DNA of 64,000 nucleotides from Phialocephala subalpina (lineage: Eukaryota; Ascomycota; Leotiomycetes; Helotiales; Mollisiaceae). The stretch is taken from contig FJOG01000003.1 in NCBI GenBank assembly GCA_900073065.1, positions 3,204,723 to 3,268,722 on the forward strand, given 5' to 3'. Under the pieces are notes generated by a model. That model was not told the origin of the DNA, did no database searches, and saw nothing but the letters and a program-made list of their open reading frames with translations. Positions 31,782 through 42,803 of the stretch are shown piece by piece (the stretch's first letter is position 1; every line of letters begins with the position of its first letter). Made by a program: the position numbers and the translations under genes.

Positions 31782-32792
31782 ATGGCGGGCAGGGGAGCTG
31801 GCGGGTTCATAGATCCAGTCCAGCGTACAGCGACTCCTCTACCGCTGAGATTGCCACGGCCGCCAGCTCTTGCTCAGCCGCCACCCCAGCGTTTCACACT
31901 GAAGGAGGAACGACGACAAGTCATACTTTAACAACGCCGAGATATTCGACGACAACAAGACAATCAACTGTTTCCGGCCGAAGTGCAGAATCTTTGGCGA
32001 CAAGGACTGCTGAGTGCCCGGCGACGATATGAGCGTACTCGACTAGGACTCCCAAATCAATCGCCACCCCAGTCTCAACAACCAAGCCCTTCTCATTTGC
32101 AGGTCAGAGATCGATCACGGGAAGGCCCCCTCAACCGAGCAGAGGGCTCTGCGACACCCGCTCACGCAACGCGTAATCCCACGCCAGTGGATTACATGAA
32201 ATTCAATCAGTATGAGCTTGCGGGAATGCTCTGTGAGCGCGACCTCTGTGAATCTGGCAGCAAAGAATCCAAAATCGCCAGGTTGCAGGAGGACGACGAG
32301 ACGCCAGCGTATATGAAGTACGTTCCCTATGAAGAGGTTTACAAAACTTTCACGCGGGATAAGCTCAGGGAGCTTCTCCGTGAGCGCGCCCTCCCGTACT
32401 CTGGCAACAAAGCAGTACAAATCGCCAGACTTCTGGAGTCTGACAAGGAAGTTCAATCTGATGACATAACACTTATGGAAGGTCTCGCGGAAGGTCTCGT
32501 GGACCTTGGTTTCCCTACTCCGAGGTTTCAAACTTCTGTATCCTCAGGCCTATCCAGCCCGTCCACCATGAGCCAACCCCCTTCGATTCTCGAGCCAAAT
32601 TCCAGCTCTGCAGATGGCGCGACTGGTATGGATTCGCTCTTCAGGTCCAGGGCCCCTATGCATGAAATTTCCAACTCCCAAGGTCCAGCGCTTCCAGTGG
32701 GTGATAGTGCTCCTTCCGCTTCCAAACCAGAATCTCCTTCATCCTCAACCGAAGAAGAGGATATACGGTGCACCCTGTATGATGTATGGTGA
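31782..32792 (+). pseudogene. Protein with two SAP motifs, interrupted by an in-frame stop
   Basis: From the ATG at 31782 the frame runs through a Pro-rich segment (PPALAQPPPQRFTLKEERRQ) to a TAA at 31929-31931. It then continues open as QRRDIRRQQDNQLFPAEVQN to a stop at 32792. After it come two SAP-like helix-turn-helix motifs: FNQYELAGMLCERDL with SGSKESKIARL, and FTRDKLRELLRERALPYSG with NKAVQIARL. SAP motifs bind AT-rich or scaffold DNA in nuclear proteins. The C-terminus is Ser/Pro-rich and acidic. An intact product could still start at the ATG at 32196, just at the first SAP motif. The stop would be CAA before a C-to-T change. No intron that removes it was found. Confidence 0.6.
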
Positions 32793-34071
32793 CAATTCGA
32801 TCCTTCGCATTGCAGTAGACGAGGTCGCATAGTGTACAAAGATGGTTATACAAAGGGCAAAGGACGTATCAGGCGGGGATTCGGTGCTGTCTTGGTGCTT
32901 CGTAGTGTTCGAACAAGGCATCATTGTTTGGGGCCTTTGCAGTATGCTTTCGAGGGTTCCGGATTCGTTATCCTTCAGGTCATTGGAGCGATTGTGCTTT
33001 CTGGTTTGACGTGGAACATTGTGATTGTGGCTTTCGCAATTGAGTTCGAGGGAATTCTACCTTGGTATTATCCATTTCCTTGCTTTGTATGTGTACTCTC
33101 TGCGAGCCGGTGCATTGGTGTTATTCCTTGAATCTCGTTTCGAGAGGCCAAGATTTTAATCGACGTTCATTTGGATTCGGTGTGTTGCTTCAGTTTGGGA
33201 CATTGGTGATATTCAAAACCCCAGAGGAAGTTGAAGTGACGCGACGGCCTAGCGCGACGGGATCTCCCGTCCTTCGAACCCCGCCCAGCACGTGCCTTCA
33301 CACAACCTCCTTCTTACACCTCACAAACTCCTCCAAGCTCACTCGGAACATCCAGGAACAACTCTAATTCGTCTTTTAAACCTCATCCCGATGAATATGA
33401 CAGAGCCGCATCACCACGCGCGGGGAATCTCCGCCTAAAGCATTCATCGGGCCCCTCCGACGACCCTTGCAGCGCCGCCCCGCCAACCGAACCAAGAGGC
33501 AAAAATCAGCCCATTGACACTTGCGATCACCTTACTTTGTTCCTCCATTCCTGTTCTTTCTCTTGGTTCCTTTGCGACTTTCAGACATCGTCCCATACTT
33601 TATTTCTTGCTGACTCCACGTTTGCTGATTGGCTAGAGTGCTTCGTTTGTAAGGAGAAGTCTCCTGACAAGCCTTCAATTCGTACGATGCGGACAACACG
33701 ATGGGCTCATATGCGTCATTCACATATCATTTTCTTGCCTTTCTTGCTCGCTTTTTGATCATTCCAGGCCGAAAATGATTAGGGATGAAAGTCAATCCCG
33801 AGGATCTGGTCTGGTACGGTTAGACTGGGTAAGCGGAGGTGAGGATTTTCCTTTGATATATATTTTGTCTCCTGTCCTGTATGTAGGTGCCTTTCATCAT
33901 ACAGCATCAACAAGCAAGTACAACAGCAAGCGCATCTCAACTCAACGAAACACACTCCACTCCGGTTCTCTACATCAATCACTCAACTCCAGACCAATAA
34001 ATCTCCCCTTTGGTATTACACAACCTCTACTCTCGACATCAAGTCACACAACACCAAACCCAACTCTCGAA
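32793..34071. other. Intergenic, no supported gene
   Basis: Short frames only. A 10-bp inverted pair (CCCGATGAAT at 33387 and ATTCATCGGG at 33442) is present. The last 200 bases are CA-rich and look like the 5' leader of the next gene. Confidence 0.4.
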
Positions 34072-34426
34072 ATGGCACCAATTAGAATCTCCCCAGCCAT
34101 GGCAATGCGCACACTCAAACTCGCCCGCCCAGCCCAAAGACAATTCAGCGTCGTAGCTCGCATCCGTCAAGCAGCACGTAACTTCGAACCTCATCCATTT
34201 GAGCGCTATCCTAAGACACAGCAAGCTGCCCCTGCAGATTGGTCGCGACAATTCAAGAAAATGGGAGGGAATGCTTTATTGTAAGCTATTACCAATCACA
34301 GTTTTTACAAACTGCTCTTGTACACGAATTTGATACTGACCATTTCACAGCTTTTTTCCCGGCTTCGCAATCGTTCTCGGATGGCCTTTGGTTGGAGAGG
34401 CGTTGTTGGATGGGAATATGGTCTAA
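34072..34426 (+). CDS. Small predicted mitochondrial single-span membrane protein
   Basis: Exons 34072-34280 and 34351-34426 (intron GTAAGC...TTTCACAG, branch ACTGAC) give 94 residues. The N-terminus is rich in Arg, Ser and Ala with no acidic residue (MAMRTLKLARPAQRQFSVVA), a typical mitochondrial presequence. After a hydrophilic middle (PADWSRQFKKMGG) comes one membrane span, NALLFFFPGFAIVLGWPLVG, and a short end. The size and layout resemble small inner-membrane subunits of respiratory complexes or the ATP synthase, but I cannot assign it to one. The start is the ATG that opens the presequence; upstream in-frame ATGs (33775) belong to the leader. Confidence 0.65.
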
Positions 34427-36039
34427 ACATCCATCTACTTCTCATTCACTCACCACCTCTTCATTTCCCTCTTCGCCACTACACCACCTGCATCACCTTG
34501 GGTCCATCCCTCAGCGCGGAAATAGATCAAGCAACAACGGAGGCGGGAAAGGAAAGTGGTTGGTCACAGGATTGATACTGCTGGCTTGGGATACCTGTAC
34601 ATATATCTTCGGGGAAACGTTTTGGGATCAGATTGGGCACGAGGAGAGTTGGTTGGATGATGGATAGCTTCACTGCTCCCTCTATCTTCCTCCTTCTCGG
34701 CTTCATGCGGTCTACGACTTGGGATTTTCCTTTGTTTGCATGGCATTGGATGGCGTTTACACACAGGACTTTGGAAAATGCATGGTATTGCATTTGGAGA
34801 GCAAAGAGTAGATAGCTCTTGCTGATAATACAAAAATACTTCAAAAACTTACAACAATGGCTTGATTGTGGATGTGACTTGGCTTCTAGATGCGCTTCTG
34901 ACTTGTGATCGATACACAAGTCCCCTCCCACAAACAGCAGGAAAGAAACATCCGACAGCCTCCTTCGGACCAATTTGATCCCCCCTTCACCATCGGATTG
35001 AGAAGATGCATTGAGCCTGCTCTCGAACGGTCACTGGCGCAAAACCCATCCGCTAACTACGCAAAGTGGCGGCCACCTTCATCCTACAACACCCTCCACT
35101 CCTCTTTGAAATTTTCCTTCGTTCTCAACACAACCAAACCAAATTCTCTTCCCCTCTTACTCCATCCAATCCCCGTCTCGCGTCAACTTTTTATTTTGAA
35201 TATCTGGTAGTACCAACCCTGATCAGCGTAAACAGAATGGCGTTCACGAAACCCCTCAGATGTGCATGGAGTTGAATGTTTTTCTCCTTTCCTGCTTCTC
35301 GTCACGGGTCTCACTTCTCGTGCCTTGTTTCCTTGTTGCCTTTTCTGCCTTCCCCATTCTTGCTTTCTTCCTGTATATTGTTTTTCTGTTTTCCTTTCTC
35401 TGGCCACATATGTCGTGTCTTCCTGTCTCTTCATCTTTACTTTTGTTGATCTTCATTCATTATGCCAAGCTCGCAAGCTTTCACGGCTACCCGTCCCGCA
35501 AACTTGCATTCTCCTTCCTGTACGTACTCTTCTCAAACCTTGAAGCGCAAGGAGACGTCTAACATTTTCATACAGAATTCCAATATCTCTTAGAGCGCGG
35601 GTGGTAAACATTCAATTCGATTTATCAGGGGTATCTACTACTACTAACGTAGACCACTCCATACAAGCAAGCGCAATAAAAACAAAAAGAATGACGATGC
35701 GGTCCTCCGATCTTAACAGAGACTGAAAGAGGAACCTCGTGATATCTATTTCATAACTCAACAACGCCCCTCATACAATACCAGAGCAGGCTCATCCTTC
35801 GTGAAAGGAGAGGGCTTTGGGCATAGATATATGCAGATGTAGATGCAGATGCAAATGCGACCATGCTCAAACCAAGTAAGTATAATGCAACTCCAATACT
35901 CCTCAATCAAACGCGAGAATCCCCACGCCCAGCAAATATATGCACGCCGCCCACCAATACCTCCTATCGTCACCCATCGTCGCTCAAGCATGAGTCTTGA
36001 CAGCCACATCTCCAGCTTCCAAGTCCTTCAAATTCCTAC
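34427..36039. other. Intergenic, pyrimidine-rich, no supported gene
   Basis: Frames at 34527-34973 (-) and 35260-35562 (+) are chance frames in low-complexity CT-rich DNA. No family signal on either strand. Confidence 0.4.
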
Positions 36040-37177
36040 TCAAGCTCCCACTCCGCTTTCCTTCACTTGCACTGCACTCACACTTGAAACACTAAGTCCG
36101 GTACCCTTCCTCTTACGCAATGCTTCGCGCCACCTCTTCGCATTAACTCCTGTCGGCGTGCTTTCCCCATTCCCATCAAAACCGAGGACTTCGCGAAGTT
36201 CAGGGATCTCGGCGTGGTCGCGAGTATTGCGCATGCGATGGCACCAAATAACATGTTTCTCCTCTCCTGCTCCTGCTCCATTCTTTCCCTCTCCCACTCC
36301 CAATTGTTTCCTTTGCTCACCTTCCGGCGAAGAAACAGGGGAAGGCGAATCCGGGTCGATTGGCTCGAATAAGAATTCTCCGCCGACTTGATGATAGTCC
36401 CCCCCTTTCAACGCCTGGCCCCCTTTTAACATTTTGAGAGATAGTACGAAACTGCGGACCATGATGTTGAATAATTCCTTGCGCTGGTATTCAGGTCTCG
36501 TCCCAAGATTCAGCGTCCGCATCATTCCTAGCTCATCGTAGAGTTTCTTTGTTGGGTCTGCGAAGATGGGGAATGGGCAGGAAGTTTCGGCGCGGTACAT
36601 GGGGATTAGGGAGGGGTCGCCGTGGCCGATGACGATTAGGGAGGTGGGGGTTGGGAGGCGGAGGAGGGAACTGGGGGAGATGTGGGAGCGGGTTAGGGTG
36701 CGGATGTATTCTTGGCAGTTCTGTTATAATTTATGTTGTTAGCATGCAAATATACGTGATGGGGTGAGTTGAAATGGAGGGGTGAAGAAAAGGGGAGCAG
36801 AGGAAGGGAGAATAGAGGGGACATACACCACAAAAGAAGTGCCGGATGAATATAACCATCACCCTCCTCGCAACATTAGGTCCAGTATATAAATTCTTAA
36901 ACAACACCGTCTTTCCATCCTCATCCAACACAGGTAGATTCTCAATCCTCTTCAACGTCTTCAAACTTGGTAATTTATTATCCGTCTTCACATCTCCCGC
37001 GAAGTCGAGTTCGGGCTCGGAGGGGTCGTTGACTGCTGTATCGGCTGTTTCGAGGGAGGATTTGGAATTCGAGGAGTGCGCCGAGTCGGTCATGTTTTGC
37101 TCCGAAGAGGGCGGGTGTGCTGACGCGGACTGCATAGTTGATTCCTGCACGTAGGTTGTGGTGGAGGATATAGCCAT
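36040..37177 (-). CDS. AhpC/TSA-2 (PRXL2/AAED1-like) thioredoxin-fold antioxidant protein
   Basis: Exon 1 37177-36827 and exon 2 36720-36040, with a 106-nt intron (GTATGT...TATAACAG, branch GCTAAC), give 343 residues. A Ser/Thr-rich N-terminus leads to LPVLDEDGKTVLFKNL and VMVIFIRHFFCG joined to NCQEYIRTL. This makes the CGNC active-site motif (Cys116 and Cys119) at the start of the thioredoxin-fold helix. Further blocks are SLIVIGHGDPSLIPMYR, CPFPIFADPTKKLYDELGM and the long GGDYHQVGGEFLF, all standard for the family. Members are thought to act as cytosolic redox or peroxidase-like proteins. The C-terminus after about residue 270 is Gly/Glu-rich and variable. The exon join falls inside the CGNC motif and fits phase, which supports the model. 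Confidence 0.88.
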
Positions 37178-38521
37178 GGTTTGATCTGGCCAAGGCGGAG
37201 GAAGGAGGGATGCTGGAAGGAGGTGTATTCTGCTCGAATTCTCTCAATTGCAATTCATGCAGCAGGTCCTTCAGTGCAAATTCGGCCCCTAAGAAATTTA
37301 ATCGATTGATGCCTTGTTTCGTCCTGCGAATATATAACCGTGTCGTCGACGAAAAGAGGAAGGAACGAAGTCTTCACCGTCCAGCGCGAAGATCTCTCTG
37401 GTCATAAACATAAATCAAATCTTGGAAGTCCAAGTAATTCTAGACGTCGCGCCAAAGGGCACAACAGGTCATTTTGCATGCCCGGCATCTTGTTTTCAGA
37501 TCGCTTCTGGTATGGTCGGTGTATTGGGTGTGTGTCGCGTCTGTGTCTATCACTGTTTGAGGATCGTTTGAAGGGACCAAGGCGTCGGTGGCGTTGGAGC
37601 TGGGGGTGTTGATTGGGCAAGGTGAAGGGGCGGTTTAACCTTATTTGCATCAAGCACCTAGCTGCGAACCTTAGAAATAGGTGCAGATGCTGAGGTACGA
37701 CGAGATGTCACTGTTGCTGTCATGTGGATATGTGGAATATTGAGACTTGGGAGAGTTCATGGTGAATGATTCATTGAAGATTCAAGAGAGAAACTTGAAT
37801 TATGGATTTGTGTTTGCATACGAGGTCCCAGTCGAGGCTCGAGTTTGGGAGGGATATCAGCCAAGAAGACTCCTGTCACGGATGCTCTCATCCCGGTGTC
37901 GATCATGAGGCCAGAGCTGGCCAGTGGGGAATGCTTGGAGCACGGCGGCTGAACGAAGACTTTGCTGTCCCCAGCTTCTTCCACTTTTCAAGACGTCGCA
38001 CCTACCAATGTTTTCTCTTTTATTACGGGGGGGTCAAGCGACGATGATGAAGGTATCGATGCATGCTACCATGAGAAACCCATGCAGGGTCACTTCGCGT
38101 GCAGTCGCGGTGGGTGATTGAGGCGTATTCGGTAATAGCTCCGGTGGTACGGAGTATACTCCGGAGTACCAATCTCGCATGCTCGTGATGTTTGTCGCAT
38201 GCATTTTCGTTTTTGGACGACGTCGAGAATCTTTATCAGGACGGATGCTGTGTTGACAGACTGTGCCGTAAACGTGACTGCGGCTGGCTCCAGACCTCAA
38301 CATGGCCCCGAGTGCAACAACGCGCGGGGTCGGTTAAACCGGCATTCAGGAGGATTCAGGTTCAGGGCATCTTCGCGTTTCCTGCCAATGATTCCAGTGG
38401 GGGTGGCATGGCTGCAGCACAGCCGCATGCTCGCATCTCCTCCCATGAACGAGCTGGAAGACAGCCATCCGACCACTATCTCTCACCAGTGACCTCTCCA
38501 TCAGGCTATCTCCAACCACCA
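37178..38521. other. Intergenic, no supported gene
   Basis: Short frames on both strands without family signal. The in-frame ATG at 38408 could add 38 residues to the next gene. A 17-bp stretch with CGGAGTATACTCCGGAG near 38150 is an incidental palindrome. Confidence 0.4.
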
Positions 38522-39434
38522 ATGTCTCAACCCGACAGTCCATTATCAATTGCTGCCAGTATCACAGGCATCTTGACCTTTGTCGCTGCCGTGGTGGCAG
38601 GTTTCTATGCTCATGCCGTCAGCCTGAAGAACGCCATCGATACCCAGGCTGAGGTCGCCAGCGCTCTCGAGAAGATAGACTTCCTCGAGACAGAAACAAA
38701 CATGCTGAACAACGCCTATCTGGCATCTCAAATCCGCCATCCCGAACGTAGGTATGGAAGCGGCGACTTCAAGTACTTTCATGGTCTGTACGGCCAATCT
38801 CTGGAGAGAATGAGGACCATGGATCGAGAACTCCAGAAATTCACCACTCTCATCACTGGCGGTAATCGCTATGATAAGGTGTCTCGAGTAAAATCAGCAG
38901 CAGCGTGGATGACCGCACGCGATCGTGTTCACAAAGCTATTGAAGAAAGGAAGGCGGAGAGCACGCGAATATTTCAGATCCAGTTGGCGATACTTTCAGC
39001 GTAAGTGCGACTGCTGCAAGACCCGTTGAGATGAAGCTTTAACACCCATCAGCAAGATCGATGAATTGTCTTATCACCAGAACCACCACAACGTGAGCTG
39101 CTCGATTGTCGTCGAGGAATTGGGTCAATTGGGGACGATGCAGAGGTATTTGACCACTCTCCCTTCCCCTTTCCTCCCCTTTCCTCTCCTCTCCTCCCCT
39201 CTTCACGTGCTTCGTATACGATACGCGCAGGGAATGTCACCAAATGATACCAACCTTTTCAATAGTGCTGCAGACGCAGAAGCGAATCGCCGCATTCTGT
39301 CGTTTCCGCCGTCGCCGAGCACGCCAGCAATCTTATCTCCATCAAAAGGGGAATTGTCATCTGAAATATTGGCTGCGATAAGAGCCCCTGTCGGAAATCC
39401 CCTGGCTGGTCCCACCCTTAACGACCATCACTGA
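38522..39434 (+). CDS. Conserved fungal membrane-anchored protein of unknown function
   Basis: Exons 38522-39000 and 39053-39434 (intron GTAAGT...CATCAG) give 286 residues. The start MSQPDSPLSIAASITGILTF begins a single N-terminal membrane span (about residues 9-32). A helical, charged region follows (AIDTQAEVASALEKIDFLET, YGQSLERMRTMDRELQKF, AIEERKAESTRIFQIQLA) and then a Ser/Pro-rich tail ending PLAGPTLNDHH. This looks like an anchored coiled-coil protein facing the cytoplasm. No enzyme motif is present. Around 39093-39230 the frame passes through a CT-rich stretch that could be a further intron (donor GTGAGC at 39093, acceptor CGCAG at 39230, phase kept). The ATG at 38408 is an alternative start. 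Confidence 0.7.
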
Positions 39435-40145
39435 ACATTTAGGGATGATGAGCAACGGCACCCAACGACTCTTTTCCCGTCATGCTCGTCATCCTCTCGC
39501 AATCGATGGAATATTCTCGATCATCGAATTTCAATTCTTCGATCAATTTTTCTGATCTCGATTGATGCTTTTTTGCGAAGGTTTATTTCTTGCGCCACGA
39601 GGATCGGGTCTCTCCTTCCAGATATTGGTGAGAGTGACATATCGTTAAGCCACTTGAGACTTGGCACCAAGAGACGAGGCAACACAAGGTCGATAAAACA
39701 TCTTCAGCCCTTCCGAAGCCCTTTTTGCTGATACTCTGCCTCTAGATCACACCTGAACATCCCTCAGACGCAGCCTTATCTACATCGCAGCGTCTGAGCC
39801 TCTTCACTAGTACCGCCCTGCGGTAACTCCTGCCTCCCGTGGCAGCGAGAGCTTGTGAGACATTCCACCACATTGTTCCAGAGGCGGGGCCATCGTGAAA
39901 AGAAAATAAAACAATTTCGATTCAGCAATCTTATAGTCTTGGCCAGGCTTGCAAATCTGGGACACTAAATCTTGACACATCCCCATGAACTTCTAACCTT
40001 CCCAATCGATCGACTGTCTTGATCTTCCACCTACGAGCTGTCCCACCATCCAATTGACTGGGTATGGTAATTGTCGAAACACCAGGGGAAGGTCGAGTGC
40101 TTCTGGAGGGACGCTGGTTGGACTCGACATCGATACGGAGGATTT
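39435..40145. other. Intergenic, no supported gene
   Basis: No frame of note. It probably carries the leader and promoter of the next gene. Confidence 0.4.
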
Positions 40146-41715
40146 ATGAAGTGCTTTGCCTGGATCGAATCGGCCGTGCAGGCAATGTATGTTGTCTAGT
40201 CACTACATTCCGTGCCTTTACTGATCTTCTCCCAGAACGAATGACAGCAAGGCCGGTCAACGGAAGGATGATCACAAGGGGACAAGTCGGCCGTCGACAC
40301 AACAGGGTGATGAAGTCAAGATCGAGCAAATCGAGGTGCCTTCACTCACGGTAGCATCTCTGCCGGCCGCAATGAAGGCTTCAACAAATAATCATCACCT
40401 CGAGAGCAACGCCGATACCTGGAACGACTCCGATTCTTCAGCAGAGACTGCAGTATCGGATTCAGCGAAGCGGCCCTCTATTCGTCCTATATCACAGGAA
40501 GATCTGCCAGTGAAGAGCAGCAAGACTTCCGGTAGATCTAGAACCATGGCGAGTGCTAGAGAACCACTCTATGATTCATCCTTGGCCTTCGACTACAATC
40601 CCTCAGTTGTCGCCTATGTATCAAGCGGCAAGATACAGAATACAAGGACATTGAGGCGGCGGAACATGAGTTCCACATCTACCATCTTCAAAAACTCGCC
40701 ACTAGCACCAATCACAATAATTGTCACCACACCAGAAGAACAAAGTCCTTCACCACCACCGACCTCTGGATCATCACAACCACAGAATCCATTCACCCAA
40801 ATACGTGCCCACCAGCAATCCGCATCTCTTCCTGGATCACGGCGGACCAGCCTATCCTCGCCGAACCCCCAGCTCCTCATCCCAGATCGCCATCTTCTCA
40901 TGCCCCCGACTGAACGGCAAATCAATGCCAGCAAATTACGAAAAGCGAAGGAATTCCGAGAGATCCGGAAGTTTCTCATCAGCTTCATGAACGCCAAAGG
41001 CGACCAATTTCCAAAGAAGCTCCGGATACGGATGATGGAAATGTATTGCATCACAGAGTCTGATCTCTCTCCTGAAATTGTCGCCAAATTCAACGACTCG
41101 GAAATCCGAGACGAGGGCGTAGCATTGGAGCAATTGGGCATTTCAGAAGAGAGTACCGATGCCGACGATCTGAGGATGCTCCAAATGATGTTCACAAGTC
41201 AGATTCCAGTCGTGACGCCGACAAGGGAACAGGCAGCTGTGGATACGATTCCGTTACCGAGAGCGAGGAAACAGAGCCTTAGTGCGAGACGAGCCGAATC
41301 GAGGAAGGATGATGGAATGAGTTGGTTGGGTCCACTGATTACCTCGACTCCAATGATGGCACCACCTCTCGACAGCCCTCCTCCACGACCAGAGCATAAA
41401 TTAAGCCACTCTTCGTCGATGCCGAACATGAAGCCGATTCAAGAAACGAGCGCTCCTCCCGTGCCTTCGGTTCCTGGTTCCTACAGCAACGCAGTTGCTC
41501 ACTCGAGAAGAGGGAGGAATAGCACTCTCTCAGGAGGAAGCACGACGAGTCTTGTGCCTGTTGAAACCAAGTTGAAAGTCCTGGATCAACAAACCAGAAT
41601 CAAACGCGGGAACATCATCTCCGGAGCCTTTGGCTCGATCCGAGAAGCTATTTCATCCTCGAAAGCAAACAAGGCGGCCGAGAAGAGGAAGTTGTTGAAG
41701 GACGCTATCCTTTGA
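40146..41715 (+). CDS. Conserved ascomycete protein of unknown function, Ser/Pro-rich
   Basis: Exon 1 40146-40186 and exon 2 40236-41715 (intron GTATGT...TCCCAG, branch TACTGAT) give 506 residues. The long exon is firm; the short first exon rests on splice signals and phase. The chain is largely Ser/Pro/Arg-rich and probably disordered, with FDYNPSVVAYVSSGKIQNTR, RRRNMSSTSTIFKNSPLAPI and PITIIVTTPEEQSPS as distinctive blocks. A more ordered, charged stretch, KLRKAKEFREIRKFLISFMN to EALGI-type helices, lies at about residues 250-345. The C-terminus repeats a basic pattern (IKRGNIISGAFGSIREAISS). There is no signal peptide or membrane span. I do not recognise a named domain, and the function is unknown. 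Confidence 0.72.
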
Positions 41716-42803
41716 CAGTCGATACGTACTGAGATGGTTTTGCAGCGAGGACACAACACGACACGACATTTCTTTATTTATTTGGACAGAATCAGCGAGC
41801 TAGCGATTGAGCGTTTCGTTTGAGCATGAACATATCACACCTACCCACCCAACTAAAATTTGCTATCTGCTACTCTTTGCTTGCATGGATATATACGCGT
41901 TGAATACGGCATTCTCGGTGTTTTGGAGCTAGGAATGGATCTTCCTTCTTTTACTTATTTGACGATATTGCATGGTGTTTTTTTTAGATGGGGTACCTAT
42001 GGGATATAACATAAGATAGAATTACATAATTTTGCTCCTACTTGCAAGGAGTTGCTTTTCGTGTATATAGATACCCCTTACATAGTCCGAGAAGAATGAG
42101 ATATGGTGAGATCATGATCTACTTATGTTTTGGTGCTTGTAAATGTGCGGTATTGTGTAGAGATTTAAGAGTTCGTGATGAGTTTTTGTTACCGAGTCGC
42201 TGAGATGGGTATATCTAGAAATGGAATGGAAGTTCAGGGTAGAGCCGGGGATCTTTGAATGGTGGAAGGAGGGGAATCAAGAAGTGATGTTAGGTGAGGC
42301 TAGGTAGAAAGTTGTTGCGTGAGATGAGTTAAGTATGTATCCGAAGGCTATCTAAACGTTAAGTATAAGTAGTTAGTTAGTATTTTCACACCTATTTGAG
42401 AGCCTTTTTTTTATCTTCCTAATTCCCTATTCTACGATAGATAATGGCCTTTTTGCATGATGAGTTTGGGATTCACGCACGTGACCGACTTCAGATTGTG
42501 AATCGGGAGGTTGGGGAGGTTGGATCTTGAATTAGTTTCATGCTCTAGAATTATTTTGAAAACTTTTGGAGGTTATAAGTTCTCAGTTAGGTTGGCATAT
42601 TGGTATTTGTGCGTGCCAAGGCAAATTATCTATATATTAACTGATGGGATCTTTGAGAAGGGGGAATATTGAACGGATTCTAGAGTCTGATTTTGAGGAC
42701 TTTTGGGACTGACAAGTTCTCACACAACTTAAGGCATTGGTTTTGGTACTTGGTGCATGCTAATCTGACATTTATAGGTGACGACTATTTACTACACAGC
42801 AAC
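41716..42803. other. Intergenic between convergent genes, AT-rich, no gene
   Basis: Holds both 3' regions. An imperfect direct repeat occurs at 42544-42617 and 42678-42760. No coding frame. Confidence 0.45.
42544..42760 (+). repeat. Imperfect direct repeat, about 75-83 bp, two units
   Basis: Both units begin TCTAGA, followed by ATTTTGA, an ACTTTTGG core, AAGTTCTCA, GGCAT and TTGGTA, and end GTGC with GC. They differ at about a quarter of positions. Neither codes for protein. Confidence 0.45.

Noticed and set aside
35260..35562. A hydrophobic 100-codon plus frame that looks like a membrane protein
   Set aside because: The DNA is a low-complexity CT-rich run, which gives Phe/Leu/Ser codons by chance; frames on both strands are equally open.
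38145..38175. CGGAG/CTCCG palindrome as a zinc-cluster factor site
   Set aside because: No gene starts close enough and such short palindromes are common.
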